Program-made: the position numbers and the translations under genes
Notes under the pieces: generated by a model
Database searches by the model: none
What the model was told of the DNA's origin: nothing
What the model saw: only the letters and a program-made list of their open reading frames with translations
Source: Arthrobacter sp. HY1533
Lineage (GTDB): Bacteria > Actinomycetota > Actinomycetes > Actinomycetales > Micrococcaceae
Reading direction: 5' to 3'
Length of the DNA stretch: 64,000 nucleotides
NCBI RefSeq assembly: GCF_027568515.1
Contig: NZ_JANKZF010000011.1
Location: forward strand, 42,566-106,565
Shown here: piece by piece, positions 7,627 to 16,955 of the stretch
How positions within the stretch are numbered: the stretch's first letter is position 1
Layout: each line of letters begins with the position of its first letter

Positions 7627-8807
7627 TGAGCTCAAGATTCGAGGCCGTTTGGCGGGCCGTGCAGGAAAAAGTGGATTCGGGGTGGGCACCCGGCATCGTG
7701 GCCGGCGTCCGGCACCGGGGCACCACGGAATACTTCGCAGCGGGGGTGCGGACGCTGGGCGGGCCCGAGCCAATGCAGGCCGGCACACCCTTCCGCATGG
7801 CGTCGCTGGGCAAGCCCATGGGCGGCGCGCTGGCCGTGGCCATGATGGCCGACGGCACCCTGGCCCCCGACGACCCCGCGGACATGTGGCTCCCCGAGCT
7901 GGCCTTCCCCCACGTCCTCACCAGCCCGGATGCACCCCTGGACAGCACGGTCGCGGCGGAGCACGAGATCACTGTCCGGCAGCTGCTGACCCTGACCCAC
8001 GGCATGGGCTACATGGACCCGGACACGCCGCTTGCCCATGCGATGGACGCGGCCGGCCTGTTCCCTGGCGCCCGCCGCCACACGCTGCACCCCGATGAAT
8101 ACATGGCCCGCGTGGGTGGGTTGCCGCTGGCGCACCAGCCCGGCACCCGGTGGAGCTACCACGTGGGCAGCGACATCCTCTCGGTCCTGCTGGCCAGGGC
8201 CGGGCGGGCCCTGCTGGCCAGGGCCGGGCGGGCCCCGCTGGGCCAGCTGCTTCAGGAGTACATCGGCACACCCCTGGGACTGTCCGCCACTGCCTTTTAC
8301 GGCGATCCGGCCGAGCTTCCCACCGCCTATGAACCAACCTCGGAGGGACTTGCCGTGTTCGATGAACCTTCCGGCCAGTTCTCGCAACAGCCGGAATTTG
8401 AGTCCTTCGGCGGCGGCCTGGTGTCCAGCGTTGCGGACTACCTGACCTTCCTGGCCGCCCTGGCCGACGACTCCCTGCTCCCGGCCGAGCTGCGGGCCGA
8501 AATGACCCGGGACCAGCTCACCGAGGCACAGAAAGGCGGCTCGGAGGAGCTGCTGGGCCCCGGCATGTCGTGGGGCTGGCAGGTTTCCGTGCAAACAGGG
8601 GAGGCCGACCCCTGGGGAGCGCCCGGGCGGTTCGGTTGGATGGGCGGCTCAGGGACCACCGCATTCGTTGACCCGTCCAGGGAGCTCATCGGCGTCCTGT
8701 GCACGCAACGGATCATTATGGACGCCTACGACGACTTTTCCTGGTTCTGGGGACCCCTCGCGAAGGCAGCGGGGCCCGCCGGCACCCGGGCGGGACAAGC
8801 AGGCTAG
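7626..8807 (+). CDS. Serine hydrolase, beta-lactamase/esterase (EstB-like) family
   Basis: A 393-residue protein of the class C beta-lactamase/DD-peptidase fold group. The SxxK catalytic pair is S60-L-G-K63 within RMASLGKPMGG; a tyrosine motif WSYHVGSD and a C-terminal GGSGTT replace YxN and KTG, as in EstB-type esterases. No signal peptide is seen, so a cytoplasmic esterase or amidase is likely. An in-frame duplication (LLARAGRA twice) lies about residues 188-203. The stop codon overlaps the convergent PAP2 gene stop within CTAG. Substrate unknown. Confidence 0.8.
   Translation: MSSRFEAVWRAVQEKVDSGWAPGIVAGVRHRGTTEYFAAGVRTLGGPEPMQAGTPFRMASLGKPMGGALAVAMMADGTLAPDDPADMWLPELAFPHVLTSPDAPLDSTVAAEHEITVRQLLTLTHGMGYMDPDTPLAHAMDAAGLFPGARRHTLHPDEYMARVGGLPLAHQPGTRWSYHVGSDILSVLLARAGRALLARAGRAPLGQLLQEYIGTPLGLSATAFYGDPAELPTAYEPTSEGLAVFDEPSGQFSQQPEFESFGGGLVSSVADYLTFLAALADDSLLPAELRAEMTRDQLTEAQKGGSEELLGPGMSWGWQVSVQTGEADPWGAPGRFGWMGGSGTTAFVDPSRELIGVLCTQRIIMDAYDDFSWFWGPLAKAAGPAGTRAGQAG
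8187..8234 (+). repeat. 24-bp tandem duplication inside the serine hydrolase gene
   Basis: Two identical 24-bp units (8187-8210 and 8211-8234) encode LLARAGRA twice in frame. The copies show no divergence, pointing to recent slippage or an assembly duplication. Confidence 0.9.
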
Positions 8808-9706
8808 CGCAAGGTCCGGCGTCGCACGGGAATGGTCAGCAGGAGCGTTCCGGCCATGGCCAGCACATAGCCGGCCACCACAATCAGGCCCACCCCGGCC
8901 AGGAAATAGCTCACGGTGCTCGTGGCGCCGGGGACTTGGGCTGCGCGCAGCACCAACGCCCCGGCCAGGCCGGCCAGCAGTGCCATGAATGCGGCCGCGG
9001 CCGTCCAGCCGCGTGCCGAGGCCCAGTGCTGGTTGGCGCCGAGCCACACGTTCCATGACGGGCCCGTGCGCATGACGGCCAGGGCGGCCAGGGCAGTCCA
9101 GCACGCCACCACAAAGAATGCGGCAATCACGTCGGCAGGCCGGTGCCATTGGTTGATCAGCGTGGAAAGTCCGGCCATGATGGCGTAGCTGCCTCCCACA
9201 AACGCGGCCGCGGGCCGCCACCGCGGGGAAACCACCAGGAACACGGCCGCGGCCGCGCTGGCGGCCAGCGTGCTGTGGCCCGACGGCAGGGAATTCAGGG
9301 CAAGCGTGTTCACGCCCAGGTTGGGGCGGTCGGGCAGGCCCGCCTTGATCAGTTGGGTGGACAGGTTCGCGGCGGCCATGGCGGCGATCGCGATGCCGGC
9401 CGCCTTCCACCGCCGGCGGGCCAGCGTGACGAACAGGACCACAATCGCGGCAATGACCACCGAGGTGACCGGCAGCAGGTCCAGGAGCTGGGCCGTCTGC
9501 ACGCCGATCCGCTGGCGGGCCACGGCGGCCTCCACCAGGGCGGACTCGTCGATGAACTGGCCCGTGGTTGTCTTGACGAAGAACCTGTAGCTCAACAGCA
9601 GCCCGGCCAGGCAGATGAACGCCGCCGCGAGGAAGGGCCAGGCGGCGATGCGCGCGGCGGTGCGGCCGTGCTGGCCTGGGCGGTGGGACGCGGCGTGGGT
9701 ATTCAT
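8804..9706 (-). CDS. PAP2-family membrane phosphatase
   Basis: A 300-residue membrane protein with the three phosphatase motifs in order: KAGLPDRP, PSGHS and a final S...H...D block (STLINQWHRPADV). Such enzymes dephosphorylate phosphatidic acid, undecaprenyl pyrophosphate or related lipids on the outer face of the membrane. About six to eight hydrophobic helices are visible, beginning with IAAWPFLAAAFICLAGLLLS, and there are extra helices after the catalytic core. It converges with the serine hydrolase gene, sharing the CTAG tetranucleotide for both stops. Precise substrate is unknown. Confidence 0.82.
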   Translation of the reverse strand: MNTHAASHRPGQHGRTAARIAAWPFLAAAFICLAGLLLSYRFFVKTTTGQFIDESALVEAAVARQRIGVQTAQLLDLLPVTSVVIAAIVVLFVTLARRRWKAAGIAIAAMAAANLSTQLIKAGLPDRPNLGVNTLALNSLPSGHSTLAASAAAAVFLVVSPRWRPAAAFVGGSYAIMAGLSTLINQWHRPADVIAAFFVVACWTALAALAVMRTGPSWNVWLGANQHWASARGWTAAAAFMALLAGLAGALVLRAAQVPGATSTVSYFLAGVGLIVVAGYVLAMAGTLLLTIPVRRRTLR

Positions 9707-9753
9707 CGCCTCTAGGTTCCCACAGATTCATGGGAGGCCGCGGACCGTGGGGC

Positions 9754-9766
9754 TACAGTGTAGGGA
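9754..9766 (+). promoter_or_regulatory. Leaderless -10 element of menC
   Basis: TACAGT (9754-9759) lies 6 nt before the ATG at 9766. This favours MQSTPPLEQ as the N-terminus rather than an in-frame ATG at 9730 that would precede the promoter. Confidence 0.6.
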
Positions 9767-10740
9767 TGCAATCGACCCCGCCGCTCGAGCAGCTCCTTGC
9801 CTCCGCCCACGTCGTCTCCCTGCCCATGCGCGTGAAATTCCGGGGTGTGGAGGTCCGCGAGGCCGTGCTCCTGGACGGCCCGGCGGGCTGGGCGGAATTT
9901 TCCCCATTCACCGAGTACGACGACGAGGAGTCCTCCCGCTGGCTGGCCTCGGCCGTGGAGGCCGGCTGGCTTGGGCACCCCGAGGCGGTGCGGTCCTGGA
10001 TCCCCGTCAACGCCACGCTGCCCGCGGTTTCAGCCGAGCAGGTTCCGGCCGTGCTGGGCGCCTATGACGGCCTGCACACCGTGAAGATCAAGGTGGCCGA
10101 GGCAGGCCAGACGCTCGCAGACGACGCCGCCCGCGTGGGCGCCGTGCGGAACCTGCTGCCAGATGCCGCGATCCGCGTTGACGCCAACGGCGGCTGGAGC
10201 GTGCCCCAGGCCGTGTCGGCACTGCGCATGCTGTCTGTGTTCGGGCTCGAGTACGCCGAACAGCCCGTGGCCACCATCGCCGAGATGGCGGCCGTCCGCG
10301 AAGCCCTGCGCGGATCCGTGCTCATTGCCGCCGATGAAAGCGTCCGCAAGGCCACTGACCCACTGGCCGTGGCCCGGGCCGGCGCCGCCGATCTCCTGGT
10401 GGTCAAGGCCGCACCCTTGGGCGGGGTTCGCCGGGCCCTGGAAATCGTGGCCGAGGCCGGCTTGCCCGCCGTGGTCAGCTCCGCCCTGGACACCTCCGTG
10501 GGCATCGGCACGGGCCTGGCCCTCGCCGCTGCGCTGCCGCAGCTGCCCTACGCCTGCGGGCTCGGCACGGTCTCACTTATGGCGGGCGATGTTGCCACGC
10601 CGAGCCTGGTGGCCGTGGCCGGCGGCATGGCCGTGCGCGACGTTGTGGCGGACCCGGAGCTGCTGGCCCACTTTGCCGCCCCGGCCGAGCGGCAGCAATG
10701 GTGGCTGGAGCGCATCCGACGCTGCCACGCACTGCTGTAG
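9766..10740 (+). CDS. menC: o-Succinylbenzoate synthase
   Basis: A 324-residue enolase-superfamily enzyme that dehydrates SHCHC to o-succinylbenzoate in menaquinone synthesis. The catalytic elements are visible: VKIKVAE (KxK bases), VDANGGWS (first metal Asp), YAEQPV, and ADESVRK then LVVKAAPLGG (second metal ligands and distal lysine). It is short, as are actinobacterial MenC proteins. It directly precedes menD on the same strand with its own leaderless promoter, so the two genes form a menaquinone pair. Confidence 0.88.
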   Translation: MQSTPPLEQLLASAHVVSLPMRVKFRGVEVREAVLLDGPAGWAEFSPFTEYDDEESSRWLASAVEAGWLGHPEAVRSWIPVNATLPAVSAEQVPAVLGAYDGLHTVKIKVAEAGQTLADDAARVGAVRNLLPDAAIRVDANGGWSVPQAVSALRMLSVFGLEYAEQPVATIAEMAAVREALRGSVLIAADESVRKATDPLAVARAGAADLLVVKAAPLGGVRRALEIVAEAGLPAVVSSALDTSVGIGTGLALAAALPQLPYACGLGTVSLMAGDVATPSLVAVAGGMAVRDVVADPELLAHFAAPAERQQWWLERIRRCHALL

Positions 10741-10757
10741 CGGTGCAGCCGGGTGGC

Positions 10758-10770
10758 TAGAGTGGTTGGG
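10758..10770 (+). promoter_or_regulatory. Leaderless -10 element of menD
   Basis: TAGAGT (10758-10763) is followed by six bases and the GTG start at 10770. The same geometry recurs at many genes in this window. Confidence 0.6.
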
Positions 10771-12539
10771 TGACTTTACTTAGCTCCATGGACGCCGCCC
10801 GCTACGTTGTCGACGCACTTGAACGCGCCGGCGTGCGGCAGGTGGTGCTGGCCCCCGGATCCCGCAGCGCGCCCCTTGTCTACGCCCTTGCCGAGGCTGA
10901 GGCCGACGGCCGCCTCACCGCACACGTCCGCATTGACGAGCGTGTTGCCGGGTTCACGGCCCTGGGCCTGGCCATGGGCTCCGGGCTGCCCGCCGCCGTC
11001 GTGACCACCTCCGGCACAGCCGTGGGCAACCTGATGCCGGCCGTCATGGAGGCCAACCATGCCGGAACGCCGCTCGTGGTGCTCTCCGCCGACCGGCCCG
11101 AGGAACTGCGCGGCACGGGCGCCAACCAGACCACGGCGCAGCTGGACCTCTTCGGCGACCATGTGCGCTTCGCCACGGACGTGCCCGCCGGCGCCGACCC
11201 CACCTCGGCCATTGCCACGGCCCTGAGCGCGGCCCAGGGCAGGCTCGAGGGCATTCCCGCCGGCCCCGTCCAGGTCAACCTGGCCTTCCGCGAGCCCCTC
11301 ACCCCGGCGCTGGACGGCTCCGAGTGGGAGCGGCTGCTGCCCGTGGTGGACTCACCGGCATCCCTGCTGGAAACTGACGACGGCGATGACACGGCCGCCG
11401 CGGACAGCGGCCCCGCGTCCGCGGCGGGGGCCAGCCCCGTGGCGGGCACCGAGGCGGCGATCCTGCTGCCCTCCACAAGCCACCGGACAGTGGTGGTGGC
11501 CGGCCACGGCGCAGGCCCGGAGGCCGAGTTCTTTGCCCGCACACTGGGCCTGCCCCTGCTCGCCGAGCCCTCCTCCAACGCCCGCTTTGGTCCCAATGCG
11601 GTGGGCCCCTACAGGCTGCTGTTGGAGCAGTTCGGCCCCGGCAGCACGCAGCCCATTGAGCGCGTTGTCGTATTTGGCAGGCCCACGCTTTCGCGGCAGG
11701 TCAGTGCCCTGCTGGCCCGGACGGAGCTGGAACGGGCATTGTTCCTGCCCCGCCCCGTGCCGTGGTTTGAGCCGGGCCGGCGCGCGGAGCTGGTGCTGAC
11801 CCAGTGGGACCAGCTGGTGGGCTTTGCCGGCCAGGGGCCCGAAGGGTGGCTGGAGGCCTGGCAGCAGGCGGCCGCCACGGCCGAGGCTGCCCTGGAGGCA
11901 TTCCTGGCTGCGGATGGGGAACAGGCTGCGGGGCTCAACGGGCCGCAGGTGGCCCGCCTGGTCTGGGCACGGTCGCAGCAGGATTCCGGCAGCAACCTCA
12001 TGCTGGGTTCCTCCAATCCGGTCCGCGACGCCGAGCTCGCCGCCCTGCCCACCGCGGCCAACAACATCACTGCGAACGCCAACCGCGGCCTGGCCGGGAT
12101 CGACGGAACTGTTTCCACGGCCACCGGCCTGGCCCTGTCCACGGGCAGGCCCACCCGGGCGCTCATGGGCGACCTGACATTCCTGCACGATTCCGGCGCC
12201 CTCAATTTGGGGCCCGCCGAGGCCCGGCCACTGCTGCAGCTGATCGTTCTGAACGACGGCGGCGGCGGCATCTTCTCGGTCCTGGAGCACGGCACCTTGG
12301 CGCAGGCACCCAACTACGCGGCCGCCGTCGAACGCTTCTTTGGCACGCCGCACACGGTGGACCTGGCGGCGCTGGCCGCGGCCCACGGCTGGGCACATTC
12401 GGTGGCACGGACCGCGGCGGAACTCGCCGAAGCCCTCGCCGCGCCGGTGCAAGGCCCCAGCATCATCGAGGTAGCCGCGGCAGGGCGCGACGGCCTGCGG
12501 GAAATGCACGCCAAGATCAAGGCAGCCTTAAATAAGTAA
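10770..12539 (+). CDS. menD: 2-Succinyl-5-enolpyruvyl-6-hydroxy-3-cyclohexene-1-carboxylate synthase
   Basis: A 589-residue ThDP-dependent synthase (EC 2.2.1.9) that joins isochorismate and 2-oxoglutarate in menaquinone synthesis. The N-terminus VVLAPGSRSAPLVYAL and HVRIDERVAGFTALG are diagnostic for MenD; the TPP-binding segment GDLTFLHDSGALNL...LNDGGGGIFSVLEHG is near the C-terminus. The GTG start follows a leaderless -10. The gene ends just before a strong palindromic repeat shared with the convergent ABC transporter gene. Confidence 0.93.
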   Translation: MTLLSSMDAARYVVDALERAGVRQVVLAPGSRSAPLVYALAEAEADGRLTAHVRIDERVAGFTALGLAMGSGLPAAVVTTSGTAVGNLMPAVMEANHAGTPLVVLSADRPEELRGTGANQTTAQLDLFGDHVRFATDVPAGADPTSAIATALSAAQGRLEGIPAGPVQVNLAFREPLTPALDGSEWERLLPVVDSPASLLETDDGDDTAAADSGPASAAGASPVAGTEAAILLPSTSHRTVVVAGHGAGPEAEFFARTLGLPLLAEPSSNARFGPNAVGPYRLLLEQFGPGSTQPIERVVVFGRPTLSRQVSALLARTELERALFLPRPVPWFEPGRRAELVLTQWDQLVGFAGQGPEGWLEAWQQAAATAEAALEAFLAADGEQAAGLNGPQVARLVWARSQQDSGSNLMLGSSNPVRDAELAALPTAANNITANANRGLAGIDGTVSTATGLALSTGRPTRALMGDLTFLHDSGALNLGPAEARPLLQLIVLNDGGGGIFSVLEHGTLAQAPNYAAAVERFFGTPHTVDLAALAAAHGWAHSVARTAAELAEALAAPVQGPSIIEVAAAGRDGLREMHAKIKAALNK

Positions 12540-12540
12540 C

Positions 12541-12588
12541 CGGGTCTCGACAGGCTCGACCCCCGGTGGTCGAGCCCGTCGAGACCCG
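12541..12588. repeat. 48-bp palindromic repeat (GGTCTCGACAGGCTCGACC type) between convergent genes
   Basis: Left arm 12541-12561 and right arm 12568-12588 are inverted copies with one mismatch around a 6-nt loop. It lies between menD and the ABC ATPase gene stops and probably serves as a bidirectional terminator. Related copies occur at 28437, 29211, 30171, 31553, 42412 and 57748. Confidence 0.85.
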
Positions 12589-12602
12589 GAACGTTCAAGG
12601 CG

Positions 12603-13406
12603 CTAGAGGACCCGGCTGAGGAACTCCTTGGTCCGGTGGTGCTGCGGGTTGGCGATGATCTCGCGCGGCTTGCCGCTTTCCACCACCACGCCGCCGTCCA
12701 TGAACGTCAGGGTGTCGCCCACCTCGCGGGCAAAGCCAATCTCGTGGGTCACCACGATCATGGTCATGCCCGACTTGGCCAGGTTCTTCATGACCTCCAG
12801 GACGTCGCCCACGAGCTCCGGGTCCAGGGCGGAGGTGGGCTCATCGAAGAGCATGAGCTCCGGCTCCATGGCCAGGGCGCGGGCAATGGCAACACGCTGC
12901 TGCTGCCCGCCGGAGAGCTGGGAGGGGTAGAAGTTGGCGCGGTCGGACAGGCCAACCATCTCCAGCAGTTCCAGTGCCTTCAGTTTCGCGGCGGCCTTGG
13001 ACTGCCGCTTGACCTGGGTGGGTGCCTCAATCACGTTCTGCAGGGCGGTCTTGTGCGGGAACAAGTTGAAGCGCTGGAACACCATGCCGATTTCGCGGCG
13101 CTGGGCCGCGATCTGCTTGGTGTTCAAATCGTGCAGCCTGCCGTTGACGTCCCGGAAGCCGATCAAGTCATCGTGCACATAGATGCGCCCGGCGCTGATG
13201 GTTTCCAGGAGGTTGATGCAGCGCAACAGGGTTGACTTGCCGGATCCGGAGGGGCCAATGATGACCGAGACCTCCCCGGGCTTGACCTGCATGTCGATGC
13301 CGCGCAGCACGTGGTGGTCGCCGAAGAACTTGTGGACGCCCTGAATGTCCACCAGGGGCGCTACGCCGGCGGAGGCCGGTACGGGGGCTGGTGCTGTGCT
13401 GGTCAT
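12603..13406 (-). CDS. Polar amino-acid ABC transporter, ATP-binding protein
   Basis: A 267-residue GlnQ-type ATPase: Walker [11 protein letters not shown]-loop FQRFNLFPH, signature LSGGQQQR, Walker [15 protein letters not shown] and H-loop VVTHE are all intact. It powers import of a polar amino acid with the permease and binding protein encoded immediately upstream on the same strand. Its ATG overlaps the permease stop (ATGA). Substrate is not resolved; His/Glu/Gln/Arg-type importers share these features. Confidence 0.88.
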   Translation of the reverse strand: MTSTAPAPVPASAGVAPLVDIQGVHKFFGDHHVLRGIDMQVKPGEVSVIIGPSGSGKSTLLRCINLLETISAGRIYVHDDLIGFRDVNGRLHDLNTKQIAAQRREIGMVFQRFNLFPHKTALQNVIEAPTQVKRQSKAAAKLKALELLEMVGLSDRANFYPSQLSGGQQQRVAIARALAMEPELMLFDEPTSALDPELVGDVLEVMKNLAKSGMTMIVVTHEIGFAREVGDTLTFMDGGVVVESGKPREIIANPQHHRTKEFLSRVL

Positions 13407-14377
13407 GGCTTTTCGCCTTCCGTGGTTCCGTCGGCGGTGTCGACCGGTTTGGCGTGGGCAGCCGCGACGGCCGCGGTGGCCTTCACGGGTGCCTTCATGA
13501 CGTTGTCCACGCCCTTGCCGAAGTGCCGCTCAATGAAGAACTGGCCCACCATCAAAACCGAGGTGACAACCAGGTACCAGAAGGCGGCAACCATGAGCAG
13601 GGGGATGGGCAGGAAGGTCCGGCTGGCCAGCGCGTTGGTCACGAACGTCAGGTCCAAGGTGAACGGGACGGCCAAAACCAGCGAGGTGGTCTTGAGCATG
13701 CCGATCGTCTCATTGCCTGTGGGCGGGATGATGACGCGCATGGCCTGCGGCAGGATGATCCGCCACATGACCTTGGAACGCCGCATGCCCAGGGCCTCGG
13801 CTGCCTCCATCTGCCCGTTGTCCACGGACTTCAGGCCGGCCCGGAAGATTTCCGCCAGGTAGGCGGACTCGTTCAGGCCCAGGCCCACAATGGCGGCCAC
13901 CGTGGCATTGATGACAGTGGCGGTGTCCCAGGAGAAAAGCTCCGGGCCAAACGGCACGCCAACAATGATCTTCGGGTACAGCGCACCGATGGAACCCCAA
14001 AACAGCAGCTGGGTGTAGACAGGGGTGCCGCGGAAGAACCAAACCCACACCCAGGAAACATACCTGAACAGGGGGTTGTCGGACTGGCGCATGAAGGCCA
14101 GCAGGATGGCCAGCACAATGGCGATTGCCATGGCGCTGACCGTCAGGACCAGGGTCCAGCCAACGCCGCGGATGACGAGCACATCGAACAGGTAGGTCCT
14201 GAACGTTCCCCAGTAGAACTTGGGGTTGACGGTCATCGACTGGATGGCCAGGGCCAGGACCAGAAGAATTGCGGCGGCACCTACCCAGCGCCACGGGTGC
14301 CGGACCGGAACTGCGTCAATCAGTTCCAGCCCGGCCGCCGAACCCGGCGTGGCCTTGCGGCCAAATGGTCTGGCCAC
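13403..14377 (-). CDS. Polar amino-acid ABC transporter, permease
   Basis: A 324-residue inner-membrane permease of the HisM/GlnP group, starting at GTG 14377. The [13 protein letters not shown] segment and the EAA loop [28 protein letters not shown] are diagnostic. Extra N-terminal sequence with a TM helix and a long C-terminal hydrophilic tail after the last helix are typical of actinobacterial members. It lies 4 bp after the binding-protein gene and overlaps the ATPase gene, forming a three-gene operon. Confidence 0.87.
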   Translation of the reverse strand: MARPFGRKATPGSAAGLELIDAVPVRHPWRWVGAAAILLVLALAIQSMTVNPKFYWGTFRTYLFDVLVIRGVGWTLVLTVSAMAIAIVLAILLAFMRQSDNPLFRYVSWVWVWFFRGTPVYTQLLFWGSIGALYPKIIVGVPFGPELFSWDTATVINATVAAIVGLGLNESAYLAEIFRAGLKSVDNGQMEAAEALGMRRSKVMWRIILPQAMRVIIPPTGNETIGMLKTTSLVLAVPFTLDLTFVTNALASRTFLPIPLLMVAAFWYLVVTSVLMVGQFFIERHFGKGVDNVMKAPVKATAAVAAAHAKPVDTADGTTEGEKP

Positions 14378-14381
14378 TGGC

Positions 14382-15314
14382 TTAGCCGGCCGTCGGGTTC
14401 AGCACGGCCTTGGTCAGGGCGCCGTCCGTGTTGTTCCAGGTGGTGAGGATCTTCGTGTAGGTGCCATCTTCGATGAGCTTGTTCATGACCTTTTCAATGA
14501 CCTGGGCGAAGGCAACATCGTCCTTGGCGATGGCAATGCCCTGCTGCGCTGCATCGTAGGTGCTGCCCAGGGTTTCCAGCTGGCCGTTCGTCTTGGCGAG
14601 CGCGTTGTTGATGATGGGGGTGTCGGCGCTCATGGCATCGATGGTTCCACCGACCAGGCGAGTTGTGACATCGGTCTGGTTCTTGAGGGAGACGATCTCA
14701 ATGGCGGGCTTGCCGTCGGCCACGCACTTGGCGGAGCGGTCCTTGACGTCCGGGTCTTCCTCGACGGTGCCCGTCTGGACGCCCACCTTCTTCCCGCACA
14801 GGTTCTCCATGGTGATGCCGTTGGGGTTGCCCTTCTGCACGGCCCACAGCACGCCGGCGTTGAAGTAGCTGACAAAGTTCACGGCCTTGGAACGCTCCGG
14901 GTTGATCGTGAAGGAGGAGATGCCCAGGTCGTAGACGGTGCCCAGCTTGGGCAGGATCGAGGAGAAGTCAGCGGTCTGGACCTCCGCCTTCTTGCCCAGG
15001 GTCGCGGCGATTGCCTTGGCGAAGTCCACGTCGTAGCCGATGGGCGTCTGGCCGTCCTTGTCCAGGAACTCGGCCGGCTCATAGGAGGTGTCCGAGCCAA
15101 CCGTGATGGTTGCCTTGTCCTTGACGCTGGCGGGCAGCAGGGCAATCAAGGCGTCGTCCTTGGCTACCGTGGTGGGATCAAATGCCGCGGGCTGTGATGC
15201 GCCCGGGGTGCTGCCGCCACCGTCCTGTGAGGCTGTTGTGCAGCCGGTCAGTGCCAGTGCTGCAACGGCAAGCACGGCTGCCGCGCGAACGGTCAGCTTG
15301 GTTGAGATATGCAT
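14382..15314 (-). CDS. Polar amino-acid ABC transporter, substrate-binding lipoprotein
   Basis: A 310-residue solute-binding protein. The signal peptide ends in the lipobox LTGC, so the mature protein is lipid-anchored at C25 or close by. The mature part has family-3 features: TITVGSDTSYEPAEF, PIGYDVDFAKAIAATLGKK, and DLGISSFTINPERSKAVNFV. It delivers its ligand to the GlnP/GlnQ-type partners downstream. Two extra cysteines (NLCGKK and AKCVAD) could form a disulfide. It is first in the operon, behind the promoter at 15373. Confidence 0.88.
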   Translation of the reverse strand: MHISTKLTVRAAAVLAVAALALTGCTTASQDGGGSTPGASQPAAFDPTTVAKDDALIALLPASVKDKATITVGSDTSYEPAEFLDKDGQTPIGYDVDFAKAIAATLGKKAEVQTADFSSILPKLGTVYDLGISSFTINPERSKAVNFVSYFNAGVLWAVQKGNPNGITMENLCGKKVGVQTGTVEEDPDVKDRSAKCVADGKPAIEIVSLKNQTDVTTRLVGGTIDAMSADTPIINNALAKTNGQLETLGSTYDAAQQGIAIAKDDVAFAQVIEKVMNKLIEDGTYTKILTTWNNTDGALTKAVLNPTAG

Positions 15315-15372
15315 GTTTGTCCCTCATGTTGTTCTGGAGCGCCGTTTCGTGGGGCACTGCTTAAGTGGAACT

Positions 15373-15400
15373 AGTGTAACCCGGCGTGATTTGCATCACG
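15373..15400 (-). promoter_or_regulatory. Promoter and candidate operator of the amino-acid ABC operon
   Basis: On the minus strand TACACT (15373-15378) is a good -10 for the binding-protein gene, about 60 bp upstream of its start. A perfect inverted repeat CGTGAT-TTGC-ATCACG (15385-15400) covers the expected -35 region, where a repressor would block RNA polymerase. The regulator is unknown. Confidence 0.5.
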
Positions 15401-15491
15401 GTAAACTGTATTTCACTATTGAACAACTCGGCGAGTGGGCTGGCAAGAGGGTATTTTGCCGACCTGTCTGGTGGACCGGACAGGAAAACGG

Positions 15492-16841
15492 TTACTGGCG
15501 GTCCGCCAGGTTCAGGGCCTGCAGCATGGGCCGGAACTTGGCCCACGTCTCGGCCAGTTCGGCCTCCGGGTCGGAAGCCTCCACGATGCCGGCGCCGGCG
15601 TAGAGGCGCACCCGGTGCGCATCTTCCAGGACGGCTCCGCGCAGCGCGATGCCCCACTCGCCGTTGCCGGCTCCGTCCAGCCAGCCCACGGGCCCGGCAT
15701 AGGGGCCGCGGTCCATTTTCTCCAGTTCCAGGATGAGCCGCCCGGCATCCTCGCGCGGTGTCCCGCACACCGCCGCGGTGGGGTGCAGGGCCTCAACAAG
15801 GGCCAGGGAGGTGGGCAGGTGGCCATTTGAACTGGCCAGCTGGGCCGTGACGTCCGAGGCCAGGTGCCACACGTTGGGCAGCTCCAGGATGAACGGTTCG
15901 GCCGGGAATGAGAGGTCCGTGGCGAAGGGCGCCAACTGCCGCGTCAGGGAGCGGACGGCAAAGTCGTGCTCCTGGCGCTGCTTGAGTGAACCGCCCAGCA
16001 CGGTGTCGGCGAAGCCGGTGGATCCGGCCGGTTCGTCCTCCCGGTCAAGGGTGCCGGCGAGCACCCTGGCCTGGGCGGTCTGGCCGTCCACCTTGATCAG
16101 GATCTCTGGCGTGGCACCCACCAGGCCGCGCACCCCGTAGGTCCAGCATTCGCTGTAGAGGCCCACCAATCGTTGCAGAATTGAAACCCGCTGCACGGCC
16201 TCCGGGAACGTTGCGAGAACGTCGCGGGCCAAAACCACCTTTTCCAGGCCGCCGCGGGCAATGGCTGCCACGCCCGCGGCCACGGAGGCCTTCCATTCCT
16301 CTTCGGTGAGCGCCCCGGAACGCACGGTGCCCGCGGAGGGGTGTGCCGGCGTCGAACGCGCAGAAACAGGGGAGCCAATGGCCACTGTCTGCTCCAGCAG
16401 GGCCAGGGCGGAACCGGCTGTGGGGATGGTGCCGTCGAGCGTGAGCTGGGTCAGCCAGGCGGTGCCGTCGGCAAAGCCCACCACGAGGGCCGGGACAATG
16501 AGTTCCGAGGGGTGGTCGCTGGTCTTGGAGAAGGCAAAGGAGCCAAACGCCATGGCCCCCGTGCCGGGCATGCGCACCGAATCCTGCACCACGGCGTCGG
16601 CCAGCAGGGACTTCCACCACTGCTCGGCGTCGCTGAACCGGGACGTGCCGGTGCCCGTGAACGCTGTGATTTCGCCGAAGCCCAGCAGGCCCTCGCCGCG
16701 GCGCAGCCAGCACAGGGGGCCTTCGGGGGACCCGGCGGCCAGGAGCCCGGCGGGCCCGCCCGCGGCGAGCCGCTCCAGCGTGGCCGGATCCAGGGCCAGG
16801 GTGAGGGTTCGCAGCGGATGGGTGCCCAGGGAAGCAGTCAT
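15492..16841 (-). CDS. menF: Isochorismate synthase
   Basis: A 449-residue chorismate-utilising enzyme that converts chorismate to isochorismate (EC 5.4.4.2). The C-terminal chorismate-binding domain shows GGLEKVVLARDV (base lysine), GATPEILIKV, LHPTAAVCGTPR and DRGPYAGPVGW. Presence of menD, menC and menG nearby argues for menaquinone rather than siderophore synthesis. It is divergent from menG. A TAATCT -10 lies 9 nt upstream of the ATG, implying a 5' leader of only a few bases. Confidence 0.88.
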   Translation of the reverse strand: MTASLGTHPLRTLTLALDPATLERLAAGGPAGLLAAGSPEGPLCWLRRGEGLLGFGEITAFTGTGTSRFSDAEQWWKSLLADAVVQDSVRMPGTGAMAFGSFAFSKTSDHPSELIVPALVVGFADGTAWLTQLTLDGTIPTAGSALALLEQTVAIGSPVSARSTPAHPSAGTVRSGALTEEEWKASVAAGVAAIARGGLEKVVLARDVLATFPEAVQRVSILQRLVGLYSECWTYGVRGLVGATPEILIKVDGQTAQARVLAGTLDREDEPAGSTGFADTVLGGSLKQRQEHDFAVRSLTRQLAPFATDLSFPAEPFILELPNVWHLASDVTAQLASSNGHLPTSLALVEALHPTAAVCGTPREDAGRLILELEKMDRGPYAGPVGWLDGAGNGEWGIALRGAVLEDAHRVRLYAGAGIVEASDPEAELAETWAKFRPMLQALNLADRQ

Positions 16842-16955
16842 GATGAGACCAGATTACTCGCCCGGACCCGGCAGTTCGGCGCAGCGCCGGTGTGATGGCC
16901 CACAAGTGGCCCGCACCGATGCACGAACCGGGGCAAAGTTTGAGAGACTAAGGGG

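Noticed and set aside
12603..15314. Quinone- or chorismate-related function for the ABC importer inside the men region
   Set aside because: All three components have clear polar amino-acid importer features; location alone is not evidence.
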